Origin: Methanosarcinales archaeon Met12
Lineage (GTDB): Archaea; Halobacteriota; UBA148; JAJOKI01
Reading direction: 5' to 3'
Assembly (NCBI GenBank): GCA_002813105.2
Contig: CP017966.2
Location: forward strand, 62,001-126,000
DNA: 64,000 nt
This document shows, piece after piece, positions 6,951-15,681 of the stretch (the first letter of the stretch is position 1; every line of letters begins with the position of its first letter). Made by a program: the position numbers and the translations under genes. The notes beneath the pieces are model-generated. The model ran no database searches and was not told where the DNA came from. It worked only from the letters and a program-made list of their open reading frames with translations.

Positions 6951-8021
6951 TCATCTGAGCCGTCCAAACACGTGCACACTCGGCGCCTTAAAAGATAAAA
7001 ATACTTCCGACCCAATGTCGAGATTCAGGTCCAAGAAGGACTGTCTCGTTATGAATACGACGAATGGCTCCCCCGCATTTACGACCAATCGCATAATTGA
7101 TCCACAGTCAAATATATCGATTATTCTGCCAGCTAAAACGTTCCTCGCGCTCGACATGATTTTCTTCTTCGATACGATGATGTCCTCTGGTCTGACAACT
7201 GCAAAGACCTCGCCAGTTCTCTTCGTACTGGAAATCAACTCAATGTTATCTGTAAATACTTTTGTAACGCCGCCCTCTTCTCTTGCCCTCCCAGCGAACA
7301 GATTCTCAACGCCAACGAAGTTTGCGACGAACTCGGATTCTGGCTTGCGGAATACCTCTTCCGGCGTATCGATTTGAACGAGTTTTCCCTCCATGAGTAC
7401 CCCCATCCTATCCGCAAGGCGTTGGCCCTGGGACATGTCATGAGTGGCCATTATTATGGTGACGTCGTGCTCATATCTGATGCGCGATATCATCCCCTCG
7501 ATTATATCTGCGCTTTTTGGGTCGAGATTCGCGGTTGGCTCATCCAGTAACAGCACATCGGGCTCGATTATAAGGTCTCGTGCTAATGCCACTCTTTGCA
7601 TCTCCCCTCCTGAAAGAGTCCGAGCATTTCTATTCTCAAAACCAGAAAGAGATACCATCTCTAATACATTTGCAACTTTTTCATCGATGCCATCCTCCCC
7701 CCTCACCTTCAAACCATACGCCACATTATCATACACACTTGCATTAAACGCTATTGGCTTTTGAAACACCATTGCCATTTTTCTGCGAATACTCAGTTTG
7801 ATTCCTTCAGGCTGATCTACGGTATCGATTCCATCAAAAAATATTTTTCCACTGGTGGGAGTATCAAGTAGATTTAATAAACGCAATATTGTGGTCTTGC
7901 CAGAGCCAGTGGGGCCTATCAGTGCAAGAGTCTCACCTTTTTTAACTTCAAAATTGATGTCTTTTAATATCTCTTTATTTCCAAAGCTCTTACATAAGCT
8001 CTTAACTTCTATCAGAGACAT
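6951..8021 (-). CDS. tupC: tungstate/molybdate ABC transporter ATP-binding protein
   Basis: 356 aa. ATPase domain with Walker A GPTGSGKTT, Q-loop VFQKPIAF, signature LSGGEMQR, Walker B VLLLDEPTANLD and H-loop MATHD, followed by a TOBE/Mop-type C-terminal domain of about 120 residues (VVRPEDIIVSKKK onward) expected to sense oxyanion. It powers uptake of tungstate through TupB and is the last gene of the tupABC operon; the tupB stop and the tupC start are adjacent. Specificity for tungstate over molybdate is inferred from the TupA sequence. Confidence 0.88.
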   Translation of the reverse strand: MSLIEVKSLCKSFGNKEILKDINFEVKKGETLALIGPTGSGKTTILRLLNLLDTPTSGKIFFDGIDTVDQPEGIKLSIRRKMAMVFQKPIAFNASVYDNVAYGLKVRGEDGIDEKVANVLEMVSLSGFENRNARTLSGGEMQRVALARDLIIEPDVLLLDEPTANLDPKSADIIEGMISRIRYEHDVTIIMATHDMSQGQRLADRMGVLMEGKLVQIDTPEEVFRKPESEFVANFVGVENLFAGRAREEGGVTKVFTDNIELISSTKRTGEVFAVVRPEDIIVSKKKIMSSARNVLAGRIIDIFDCGSIMRLVVNAGEPFVVFITRQSFLDLNLDIGSEVFLSFKAPSVHVFGRLR

Positions 8022-8714
8022 TTAATTACCTCTGTATTGTATTATGTTCATAACCAAATTGACCATCAATGCCAGTAACATAAGAATAATTCCGAGTGAT
8101 ATTGCAATTACAACCTCACCTTTTGCCGTTTCCATAGCAATGGCAGTAGTGAATACTCTTGTGAATTCTCTTATATTCCCGCCAATCATCAGGGCAACTC
8201 CAACTTCTGATATTGCCCTGCCAAAGCCAAGCACTATAGTGGATATAACAGCAAATCTTGCCTCTTTTATGATAGTAACGATGGTTTGAAATTTAGTTGC
8301 ACCGAGTGAGAGGGCAGTGTCCTTTATTTCTATGCCAACACCACTAAGAGATGAGATTGTAAAGCCAAGTATAATTGGAGATATCAATACCATCTGTCCT
8401 AATACCATGCCATAAGGTGTAAAAAGTAAACCAAATATGCCAAGCGGACCTGCTCTTGACAGCATTAAAAAGACAAAAAGGCCCACAATAACAGTTGGTA
8501 AACTGAAGAGTGTTTGAATAATGCCTATCAAACTTCTTTTGCCAGCAAAATCATGAAAATGTATGAGGCCACCAATTGGTATGCATATTAAAGCCGCAAA
8601 AAAAGTAGAAAGAGAGGAGATGAGTATACTCCTCTTTGCTATCCCCATAACCTCGGGGTCGAGTGTGATTATAAGCTCTATCGCTTGTATGAATGCTTCT
8701 ATAATTTCACTCAC
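8022..8714 (-). CDS. tupB: tungstate ABC transporter permease
   Basis: 230 aa inner-membrane permease with about five hydrophobic segments (around residues 28-48, 68-92, 100-125, 150-170, 195-222). It has the cytoplasmic EAA-like loop (DTALSLGATKFQTIVTIIKEARFAVISTIVLGFGRAISEVGVALMIGGN in order), which contacts the ATPase. The SEVGVALMIGGNIREFTRVFTTAI segment is typical of TupB. It sits between the binding protein and the ATPase genes. Confidence 0.88.
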   Translation of the reverse strand: MSEIIEAFIQAIELIITLDPEVMGIAKRSILISSLSTFFAALICIPIGGLIHFHDFAGKRSLIGIIQTLFSLPTVIVGLFVFLMLSRAGPLGIFGLLFTPYGMVLGQMVLISPIILGFTISSLSGVGIEIKDTALSLGATKFQTIVTIIKEARFAVISTIVLGFGRAISEVGVALMIGGNIREFTRVFTTAIAMETAKGEVVIAISLGIILMLLALMVNLVMNIIQYRGN

Positions 8715-8739
8715 ACCAATTCAGTCTCCTGAATTCCCT

Positions 8740-9648
8740 TTATGATGCTGATGTTTTGCATAATTCCCATGTTGGGCATCCTTTCCTCTGGCAGTCGCTG
8801 GCTAATGGGAAAAACAAGGGTCTTCCATCCACGACGCCAAATTCACCGATTTTTTGCTGGATCTCCGGCGACATGAGGAAGTTTATGAAGTTGTTTGCCA
8901 TCTCGAAGTTCACATGTGGGTGTAACTCCGGATTCACCGCAATCACTCCATAGGGATTGAACAAGAGCTCCCCCACCTCAACGAGTGGAACTAAATCCAC
9001 ATCGCCTGCAAATGCCAGAAATGTTCCGATGTCAACCAGTGTGTAGGCTGATTTCTCATTTGCCATCCTGAGTGTTGCTCCCATGCCTGCCCCAGCCTCT
9101 ACGTACCATGGTCCCGACATTCTGACCATTTCGTAGTCATGGCCAGCGCTTACCCATATCGCTATCTCTCGGGCATGTGTCCCTGAGTCATCTCCTCTGG
9201 AAACAAACCGGATTTGTGGGTCCTTTATGCCTGCTTCCATTATCCTTGTAACTGCATCTTCCGGGCTCATTCCTCGGATGCCTGCCGGGTCGTCTTTAGA
9301 CCCTATAATAAGGAAGTAGTTATAGGCTATGCATCTCCGATTAACTCCATATCCAGCCTCCACAAATGCATCTTCTCTTGCTCTATCATGAACAAGTAAC
9401 ACATCTACATCTCCATCCTCCCCATGTCGAATGGCTATGCCTGTTCCTGCGGAAATTATCTGTAAATCTACATTGTGTTTATCTTCAAATATGGGCTCAA
9501 GATGGACAAGCAGTCCTGTATCATAGAGACTCGTCGTCGTTGCCAATATCAAGACCTCTGGTTCTTCGGTCGGCATCTCTACACAGCCGGTTATGAGCAT
9601 ACCAGATAGCATGATCATTGCAACTAAAACTGTTAACTTTTTATTCAT
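8740..9648 (-). CDS. tupA: tungstate-binding lipoprotein
   Basis: 302 aa periplasmic-type binding protein. It has a signal peptide with lipobox-like LITGCVE after a hydrophobic stretch, so it is probably lipid-anchored at the outer face. Diagnostic TupA blocks: LATTTSLYDTGLL (the TTTS oxyanion loop), DVLLVHDRAREDAFV, FVSRGDDSGTHAREI, and YTLVDIGTFLAF. ATG 9648 (MNKKLTVLVAM) is chosen over a start eight codons upstream because the signal peptide begins there and GGTGACC precedes it. It is the first gene of the operon; TATA-like AT-rich sequence lies at about 9670-9720. Confidence 0.88.
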   Translation of the reverse strand: MNKKLTVLVAMIMLSGMLITGCVEMPTEEPEVLILATTTSLYDTGLLVHLEPIFEDKHNVDLQIISAGTGIAIRHGEDGDVDVLLVHDRAREDAFVEAGYGVNRRCIAYNYFLIIGSKDDPAGIRGMSPEDAVTRIMEAGIKDPQIRFVSRGDDSGTHAREIAIWVSAGHDYEMVRMSGPWYVEAGAGMGATLRMANEKSAYTLVDIGTFLAFAGDVDLVPLVEVGELLFNPYGVIAVNPELHPHVNFEMANNFINFLMSPEIQQKIGEFGVVDGRPLFFPLASDCQRKGCPTWELCKTSAS

Positions 9649-9769
9649 TTGGTCACCAAACTTAGTTACCACACTCCCTATAAAAACCTTTTTGTTTTTA
9701 TAATCATTATTATAAAAAGAGAAGAAATTACGTTTTTTCCCTATTTTTAAAAATTTATTTTACTTTTTT

Positions 9770-10315
9770 TTAAATCGAACAATAATCTTTCAGTTCTTCT
9801 TTCCATGTAGGATGCCTTATTCGACGTCCTTTCCATTTAATTTTTCTATCCTTAATCCATCTGATTGCATCTCTACTTTTTATCAAACTTCCCCATCGAT
9901 TAGAGCTAGCACGACCTAATGAAAATTCTCCACTTTGTACTGGACTACATATTTCTTCGACCCCATTGCTTCTAACTATAAGAAGACCAAAGCATCTTTT
10001 TCTACATTTCTTTTTTATTATTTCCATGTCGTAAGAGGAAGGAGGAGGTATTCCTAAATATTTTTGTGTTGCAGGGAATCCACCTAACTGAAATATGCCA
10101 TGTTTCTCATCACAATAAGCTTTATATCCGCTACTTTCTATTTCAACAACTATAGAACCTTCCTTCCAATCGAAAGGCTGAGTATATATAATAATTAAAT
10201 CGACTCTACCCTCTCCAAGTTCTGTTTCTTCATGGATCAAAATTTTTGATTTAAGGCTAAATTGATTACATAAGTGCCAAACGATAGGTTTCACGAGCTC
10301 TTTTTCCTTTATCAT
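9770..10315 (-). CDS. hypothetical protein with PD-(D/E)XK-like core
   Basis: 181 aa, family not recognised. An early segment EGRVDLIIIYTQ followed by GSIVVEIESSGYKAYCDEKHG has the spacing of a restriction-endonuclease-like D...ExE/K core, and the C-terminus is strongly basic (KSRDAIRWIKDRKIKWKGRRIRHPTWKEELKDY). There is no membrane segment. The gene stands alone between tupA and metG, with AT-richer composition than both neighbours, so horizontal acquisition is plausible. The nuclease idea is a guess from motif layout. Confidence 0.55.
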   Translation of the reverse strand: MIKEKELVKPIVWHLCNQFSLKSKILIHEETELGEGRVDLIIIYTQPFDWKEGSIVVEIESSGYKAYCDEKHGIFQLGGFPATQKYLGIPPPSSYDMEIIKKKCRKRCFGLLIVRSNGVEEICSPVQSGEFSLGRASSNRWGSLIKSRDAIRWIKDRKIKWKGRRIRHPTWKEELKDYCSI

Positions 10316-10406
10316 CTCATTCCCATAACATTACAAATTGTGCGTAAATAAACAGACATACTTTTAAAATGCCCGCATGTTTTTACAAATCCGTTTTTAT
10401 CCCAGG

Positions 10407-12071
10407 TCACATTTTGCCCAGTTTGGCTTTCCGTTCTCTAATGTCCCCCTCCTCAATGAGCTTAAACAGAGGCTTCACATCCCTTATGCGCTGGGATTTG
10501 ATGTTTCCTTTCGCAGACCTCCATTCCTGCTCATGCACCGAACTATCATATCCCAACATATTCCAGAGTTTTTGCGCCGAGAATGGCAAGAAGGGAGTTA
10601 TTAGAATGGACAGTGCCCGTGCAATACATGCGCTTACATAAAGCGTATTTCCACATGATTCCTTGTCCTTCCAGGGAGCTTTTTCGTTGAAGTATTGGTT
10701 GCCGAGCGATGCTAAATTCATTATCCTCGTCATCCCCCTTTTGAACTCGCACTTTTGAATATGGGTGCCGACCTCGTCCACTGCCATGTCAATATCAGCT
10801 AATACGGACATGTCCTGTTCATCAAGGTCAGCCGCCTCTGGTATGATGCCATCATAAAACTTATCGATGAACGTCAGAACGCGATGGGCAAAATTTCCGA
10901 AAGTGGCTACTAGTTCCTCGTTATTCCTGCGCCGAAATTCATCCCATGTGAAATCCGCATCCTTTGACTCCGGCATGTTGATGGACAAGTAATACCGCAG
11001 GGGGTCTGGATCAAAATGCTCCAGATATTCATCTAACCAGACCGCATAGCCCTTGCTGGTCGAAAATTTGCCCCCTTCGAGATTCAGAAACTCGTTTGCT
11101 GGCACATCGCTTGGGAGGTTCAAGCATTCGCCATAGCCCAACAACATCGCAGGCCATATGATGGTGTGGAAGGGGATGTTGTCCTTTCCGATGAAATAAT
11201 ATGTCTCCGTATTTGGGTCTTTCCACCAGTCCTTCCATGCGTAGGGCTTACCTCTTTCGGCAAAGTACTGTTTAGTCGCAGAAAGATAACCTATCACCGC
11301 CTCAAACCACACATAGATTACTTTACCTTCGGCCCCTTCGATTGGTATCGGAACTCCCCACTCAAGGTCGCGTGTGATAGGCCTATCCAGCAATCCTTCC
11401 TTTAACCAGTTGATCGTGAAATTATAGACGTTAGGTCTCCATTGGCCCTTTTTGGTCTCGATCCATGCTATAAGCTTGTCTTGAAATGCGGAAAGTTTTA
11501 AGAAGTAATGCTTACTTTCTCTCATCCCGGGCATAGTATGACAGTGCTTGCAGTATGGATCGATTAACTCAGTAGGGTCAAGTGTCCTGCCACATTCATC
11601 GCACTGGTCCCCTCTTGCCTCTTTTGCGCCGCATTTAGGACATGTCCCCTCTACATATCGATCTGGCAAGAACTTATTACACTTTGGACAGTAAGGCAAA
11701 CTCATGGTTTTCTCGTAAATAAAACCGTGGTCGAGCAGCGTCAGAAAGAAATCCCGTACGGTGTTGTGGTGATTCTCAGTCGTCGTTCTGGTAAACAGGT
11801 CATATGAACATCCAATATCCCCAAGAGAGCGTTTGATTATTCCGTGATATTTATCAGCTATATCCCTGGGCGCGCGGTTTTCCCTCTCTGCCTGCACAGA
11901 TATGGGCGTTCCATGCTCATCTGTCCCGGAAACCATCAGCGTCTCGTTTCCGACCATCCTGTTGTATCTGGCGAATATATCGGCAGGCAGATACGAGCCT
12001 GCAAGGTGTCCCAGATGCAGGGGACCATTGGCATATGGCCATGCCGTCGTTACGAGTATTTTTTTGGTCAT
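10407..12071 (-). CDS. metG: methionyl-tRNA synthetase
   Basis: 554 aa class I synthetase. N-terminal HIGH equivalent PLHLGHLAGSY, a double zinc knuckle (CPKCNKF...CPKCGAK...CDECGRT...CKHC) of the four-Cys-pair type, and the KMSKS equivalent KFSTSKG. The all-helical anticodon domain follows (WDEFRRRNNEELVATFGNF). There is no C-terminal EMAP/Trbp111 domain, which archaea often encode separately. ATG 12071 (MTKKILVTTAWPYANG) fits the family start better than the upstream in-frame ATG. It lies 53 bases downstream of hisB on the same strand. Confidence 0.93.
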   Translation of the reverse strand: MTKKILVTTAWPYANGPLHLGHLAGSYLPADIFARYNRMVGNETLMVSGTDEHGTPISVQAERENRAPRDIADKYHGIIKRSLGDIGCSYDLFTRTTTENHHNTVRDFFLTLLDHGFIYEKTMSLPYCPKCNKFLPDRYVEGTCPKCGAKEARGDQCDECGRTLDPTELIDPYCKHCHTMPGMRESKHYFLKLSAFQDKLIAWIETKKGQWRPNVYNFTINWLKEGLLDRPITRDLEWGVPIPIEGAEGKVIYVWFEAVIGYLSATKQYFAERGKPYAWKDWWKDPNTETYYFIGKDNIPFHTIIWPAMLLGYGECLNLPSDVPANEFLNLEGGKFSTSKGYAVWLDEYLEHFDPDPLRYYLSINMPESKDADFTWDEFRRRNNEELVATFGNFAHRVLTFIDKFYDGIIPEAADLDEQDMSVLADIDMAVDEVGTHIQKCEFKRGMTRIMNLASLGNQYFNEKAPWKDKESCGNTLYVSACIARALSILITPFLPFSAQKLWNMLGYDSSVHEQEWRSAKGNIKSQRIRDVKPLFKLIEEGDIRERKAKLGKM

Positions 12072-12124
12072 CTTATTCTTTAAGGACATGATGTGCGCCG
12101 ACATATAAGGCTATTTGAGGATGC

Positions 12125-12700
12125 TCACAACAATCCTTTCGTGCTCGGTACATCCTCTCTTCGGGTGTCGATCTTCGTAGCATCGTCCAGCGCCAGTGCC
12201 AGTGCCTTAAATAGCGCCTCGCTCTTGTGGTGGTCGTTCTTTCCATCCAAAAGTTTCGCATGAAGGTTTATCTTGAACTCTGAGACGAAAGTTTCGATAA
12301 AATGGGATATCATCTCGATGCTCATGCCCTCTATACTCTTCTTACTAAAGTTGACGTCAAAATTGCAGTGACTTCTGCCACTTATATCTACTGAAACTAA
12401 TAATAGGACATCGTCCATGGGAATTATGGCGGAACCGAAACGTCTTATACTTCTCTTCTCTTTCAAAGCATCCCTGAACGCCGCTCCAAGTGAAATTGCC
12501 ACATCTTCCACGATGTGATGCTCATTATCCCCGGACGCCCTGACATTCAGGTCAAATAACCCATGTTTAGCAAAACTCGAAAGCAGATGATCAAAGAATC
12601 GTATACCCGTGTTTATATCATAATTCCCTTTTCCATCTATGTTCAAGGAAATTTCGATGTCGGTTTCATTCGTCTTTCTTTTTGTTTTGGATATCCTCAT
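12125..12700 (-). CDS. hisB: imidazoleglycerol-phosphate dehydratase
   Basis: 191 aa, the full monofunctional enzyme (sixth step of histidine synthesis, removing water from IGP). The Mn-binding repeats FFDHLLSSFAKHG/DNEHHIVEDVAISLG and SHFIETFVSEF/GKNDHHKSEALFKALA carry the paired His/Glu ligands. It overlaps hisA by four bases, forming hisG-hisA-hisB in transcription order. Confidence 0.93.
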   Translation of the reverse strand: MRISKTKRKTNETDIEISLNIDGKGNYDINTGIRFFDHLLSSFAKHGLFDLNVRASGDNEHHIVEDVAISLGAAFRDALKEKRSIRRFGSAIIPMDDVLLLVSVDISGRSHCNFDVNFSKKSIEGMSIEMISHFIETFVSEFKINLHAKLLDGKNDHHKSEALFKALALALDDATKIDTRREDVPSTKGLL

Positions 12701-13419
12701 CGTACCACTCTCATCGCTTCTTTTAGCGTGAAGTTGCCTTTATATAGTGCAGTTCCAACCACTGCACCAGCAGCACCCACCCCTTTGATGGCGATCAGGT
12801 CGTCCAGAGATGCGACACCCCCGGATGCGATTACTGGGATGTCCACCGCATGAACCAACTCGTCAATCGGTTCTGGGTCCACTCCAGACAATAATCCCTC
12901 GACGTTTATGTTTGTAAAGAAGATGAAGCCTGCGCCCAATTTCTGGAACTTCATACCTATGTCAATCGGTTTGACTCCAGAACTCTTTTTCCATCCCTCC
13001 ACCATGACATCGCCATCCTTTACATCCAGAGAGACCATGATATGTTCACTTCCATACTCATCTGCCAGTTTTTTGACGAGCATGTGATTTTCTACTGCTG
13101 CGGTTCCCAAGATGATTCTGTCAACTCCCATATCGAGAAGGACCACAGCATCATCATAGGACCTGATGCCACCTCCAACTTGAATCGTCACAGGACATCT
13201 CTCTCTGACCTGACAAATTAGGTGGGTGTTTTTTCGCCTTCCTTCTATCGCACCATTTAGGTCCACTAAATGCAGGACGTTTGCACCCTCTTTGACCCAG
13301 CGCATGGCGACCCCGACAGGGTCGTCCAGCGAAATCGTCTCAGTGCCAGGCACGCCCTGCACGAGCTGGACGCATTTGCCGTCCTTGATGTCTACGGCAG
13401 GGATTATCTCAAAACTCAC
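12697..13419 (-). CDS. hisA: phosphoribosylformimino-5-aminoimidazole carboxamide ribotide isomerase
   Basis: 240 aa beta/alpha barrel that opens the ribose ring of ProFAR (Amadori rearrangement). The half-barrel phosphate-binding signatures are present: IPAVDIKDGKCVQL with catalytic Asp, TIQVGGGIRSYDDA, and IASGGVASLDDL near the C-terminus. It overlaps both hisG and hisB by four bases. Confidence 0.93.
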   Translation of the reverse strand: MSFEIIPAVDIKDGKCVQLVQGVPGTETISLDDPVGVAMRWVKEGANVLHLVDLNGAIEGRRKNTHLICQVRERCPVTIQVGGGIRSYDDAVVLLDMGVDRIILGTAAVENHMLVKKLADEYGSEHIMVSLDVKDGDVMVEGWKKSSGVKPIDIGMKFQKLGAGFIFFTNINVEGLLSGVDPEPIDELVHAVDIPVIASGGVASLDDLIAIKGVGAAGAVVGTALYKGNFTLKEAMRVVR

Positions 13420-14270
13420 AGTACCATCCTTTCAATCGGGACCACTAAAATATCCTTTGCACCCAGTCGCTTAAGCTCGTTTATGGTGGTGAATATGTCA
13501 TCCTCGTCGACAACAGCATGAACTGCCATCATGGGCGTGGCAGATTCTACGCGCAGTACAGTAGGACCAGATAATCCCGGTATCCTCTTCTTTACCCTCT
13601 CCAATGCCTCTTGAGGCACGTTCATCATAAGGTATCGCTTACCTTCGGCACGGACAACACTCTCCAGTGCAGTCTTAACTTCGTTTATCTTTTCCAAATT
13701 CTGCTTCAGGCTATTTTTATTTGCGATCAGCCTAGCAGATGTCGAGAGCACATGCCCTATCGCCTCCAATCGATTCATCACCAGACTCGTGCCAGAACTC
13801 GTTAAATCTACTATGGCATCGGCGATGCCGACATGTGGCGTCATCTCCGTGGCTCCAGACACTTCTATTATATCGACGTCGATTTTGCGTTCATCGAAGA
13901 ACCTGTTGGTGATATTTGGGAATTCGGTTGCGACTCGTTTACCTTTTAAGTCCATCACCGTTTTGATCTTGGAATCGTTTGGCACGGCCAACACTAGCTC
14001 CGCTTTTCCAAATTTCAGATCAAGCAGGACTTCAACATCTACGCCTGCTTCAGTAATCAAATCAAATCCAGTAACCCCAAGGTCTGCTGCACCATCTTGC
14101 ACATATTCCGGAATATCAGGAGCGCGTGCGAATAGCAAGTTAATATCAGGGTTTACTGTTTTCGCAAACAGTTTTCTCATCGACCCGTCGATGATGTGCA
14201 GCCCTGCACGCTCCAATAATCGAGTGCAAGGCTCGTACAACCGTCCTTTGTTTGGCAACGCGATTTTCAA
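13416..14270 (-). CDS. hisG: ATP phosphoribosyltransferase, long form
   Basis: 284 aa. First enzyme of histidine synthesis, condensing ATP and PRPP. Catalytic core: IALPNKGRLYEP at the start, GFDLITEAG, and the PRPP loop IVDLTSSGTSL. The C-terminal 75 residues (MMNVPQEALERVKKRIPGL to the end) form the regulatory ACT-like domain of long HisG, so no HisZ partner is needed and histidine feedback is expected. The start is TTG 14270: GGAGGT lies nine bases upstream (complement of 14280-14285), whereas the longer frame start lacks any such signal. Confidence 0.93.
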   Translation of the reverse strand: MKIALPNKGRLYEPCTRLLERAGLHIIDGSMRKLFAKTVNPDINLLFARAPDIPEYVQDGAADLGVTGFDLITEAGVDVEVLLDLKFGKAELVLAVPNDSKIKTVMDLKGKRVATEFPNITNRFFDERKIDVDIIEVSGATEMTPHVGIADAIVDLTSSGTSLVMNRLEAIGHVLSTSARLIANKNSLKQNLEKINEVKTALESVVRAEGKRYLMMNVPQEALERVKKRIPGLSGPTVLRVESATPMMAVHAVVDEDDIFTTINELKRLGAKDILVVPIERMVL

Positions 14271-14363
14271 GTTTATAGTACCTCCGTATTTTATGTACAC
14301 CATTAATTACATATGAAGTTTTGTTATATATAATCCTAAACCATAAACGAGTGTGGACTGTGT
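14271..14363. promoter_or_regulatory. divergent promoter region of the his genes and dadD
   Basis: The 93-base gap between divergent hisG and the amidohydrolase gene holds the hisG Shine-Dalgarno (complement of 14280-14285) and an AT-rich TTGTTATATATAATCC stretch (14322-14337). That stretch is self-complementary in its core and could serve as TATA element in both directions. Confidence 0.45.
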
Positions 14364-15641
14364 ATGACCGACATATTAATCAAAAATGGACTTGTCATGA
14401 CTCCGAAGGGATTTGTCAAGGAGCCCATATCCATTGAAAATGGGGTAATCGCAAATATCGGCAAGAGTGGCGTGGCAGACCAGGTGATAGATGCCAGTGG
14501 CGGAATCGTGATGCCAGGTCTGGTCAACACCCATACACATCTTGGCATGACTCTGTTCAGGGGCTATGCGGACGACCTTCCATTGAAGCAGTGGCTCACA
14601 GAGCACATATGGCCAATAGAAGCAAAGCTGACCGATGCTGATGTGCACATTGGTACCTTGCTCGGCTGCCTCGAGATGATCAGGTCCGGCACGACAACAT
14701 TCGCAGATATGTATATCAAGATGGATGGAACCGCCATGGCAGTAGAAGAGTCCGGACTCAGGGGTGTGCTGTCATACGGCATGATCGAACTCGGCGATGA
14801 AGAGAAGGGGGAAAGAGAGCTGGAAATCGGCAGAAAATTCATCAAAAAGTGGAATGGTGCGGCAGATGGACGAATTGTGGCTAGATATGGACCTCATGCG
14901 CCGAATACCTGCTCGCCAGATTTTTTGACACGTGTAAGGGAGCGAGCATATAAAGATGGTGTCTGCATTCACATCCATCTTGCAGAGACGAAGATGGAGA
15001 CGGATGAAATGATGGCCAAATATGGCATGTGCTCCGTACGACTGCTGGACAATATCGGTTTTCTCGGTCCAGATGTGCTGGCTGCGCACTGCGTCTGGCT
15101 TTCAGATGATGATATCAAAATCCTGAAGAAGAGCGATGTTAAAATAGCACACAATCCCACCAGCAACATGAAACTCGCATCGGGAATCGCCCCGATTCCA
15201 GAGTGTATCAACAATGGGATTGTAGTAGGAATAGGAACGGATGGGTGCGCCTCTAACAACACCCTTGATATGTTCCACGAGATGAAAATGGCTGCGCTGC
15301 TCCACAAGGTCCACAAACTCGACCCAACTGTGATTCCCGCACAGGAGGTGTTGAAAATGGCTACCATCAACGGCGCACATGCACTTGGTATTGACGGTGG
15401 AACCATTGCCAAGGGCAAGAAGGCGGATATCATCATCGTCGATATTCATAAGCCGCACCTGACGCCTAAGCATAGTCTCACGTCACATCTGGTTTACTGT
15501 GCAAAAGGCAGCGATGTCGGCACGACCATAGTGGACGGAAAGGTTTTGATGGAAAACTATGTAGTCAAGGCATTGGATGAAGAGGATATCATGGAAAAGG
15601 CTGAAAAGGCTGCAGAGAATTTAATCTCAAGTTGCGCGTAA
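14364..15641 (+). CDS. dadD: 5'-deoxyadenosine / S-adenosylhomocysteine deaminase
   Basis: 425 aa amidohydrolase of the MtaD/DadD group. Metal ligands: NTHTHLGM (His-x-His), the later IHIHLAET, VLAAHCVWL and the Asp of GIGTDGCASNN. It deaminates SAH, MTA and 5'-deoxyadenosine to inosyl products. In methanogens that lack direct SAH cleavage this feeds an S-inosylhomocysteine hydrolase, and a SAH-hydrolase homologue lies two genes downstream (17593). Between them a complete R-M system has been inserted, so the two may originally have been adjacent. Confidence 0.88.
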   Translation: MTDILIKNGLVMTPKGFVKEPISIENGVIANIGKSGVADQVIDASGGIVMPGLVNTHTHLGMTLFRGYADDLPLKQWLTEHIWPIEAKLTDADVHIGTLLGCLEMIRSGTTTFADMYIKMDGTAMAVEESGLRGVLSYGMIELGDEEKGERELEIGRKFIKKWNGAADGRIVARYGPHAPNTCSPDFLTRVRERAYKDGVCIHIHLAETKMETDEMMAKYGMCSVRLLDNIGFLGPDVLAAHCVWLSDDDIKILKKSDVKIAHNPTSNMKLASGIAPIPECINNGIVVGIGTDGCASNNTLDMFHEMKMAALLHKVHKLDPTVIPAQEVLKMATINGAHALGIDGGTIAKGKKADIIIVDIHKPHLTPKHSLTSHLVYCAKGSDVGTTIVDGKVLMENYVVKALDEEDIMEKAEKAAENLISSCA

Positions 15642-15681
15642 TATTAGTAACATCAAGGTGGATTAAGGATGAGATGATGGT

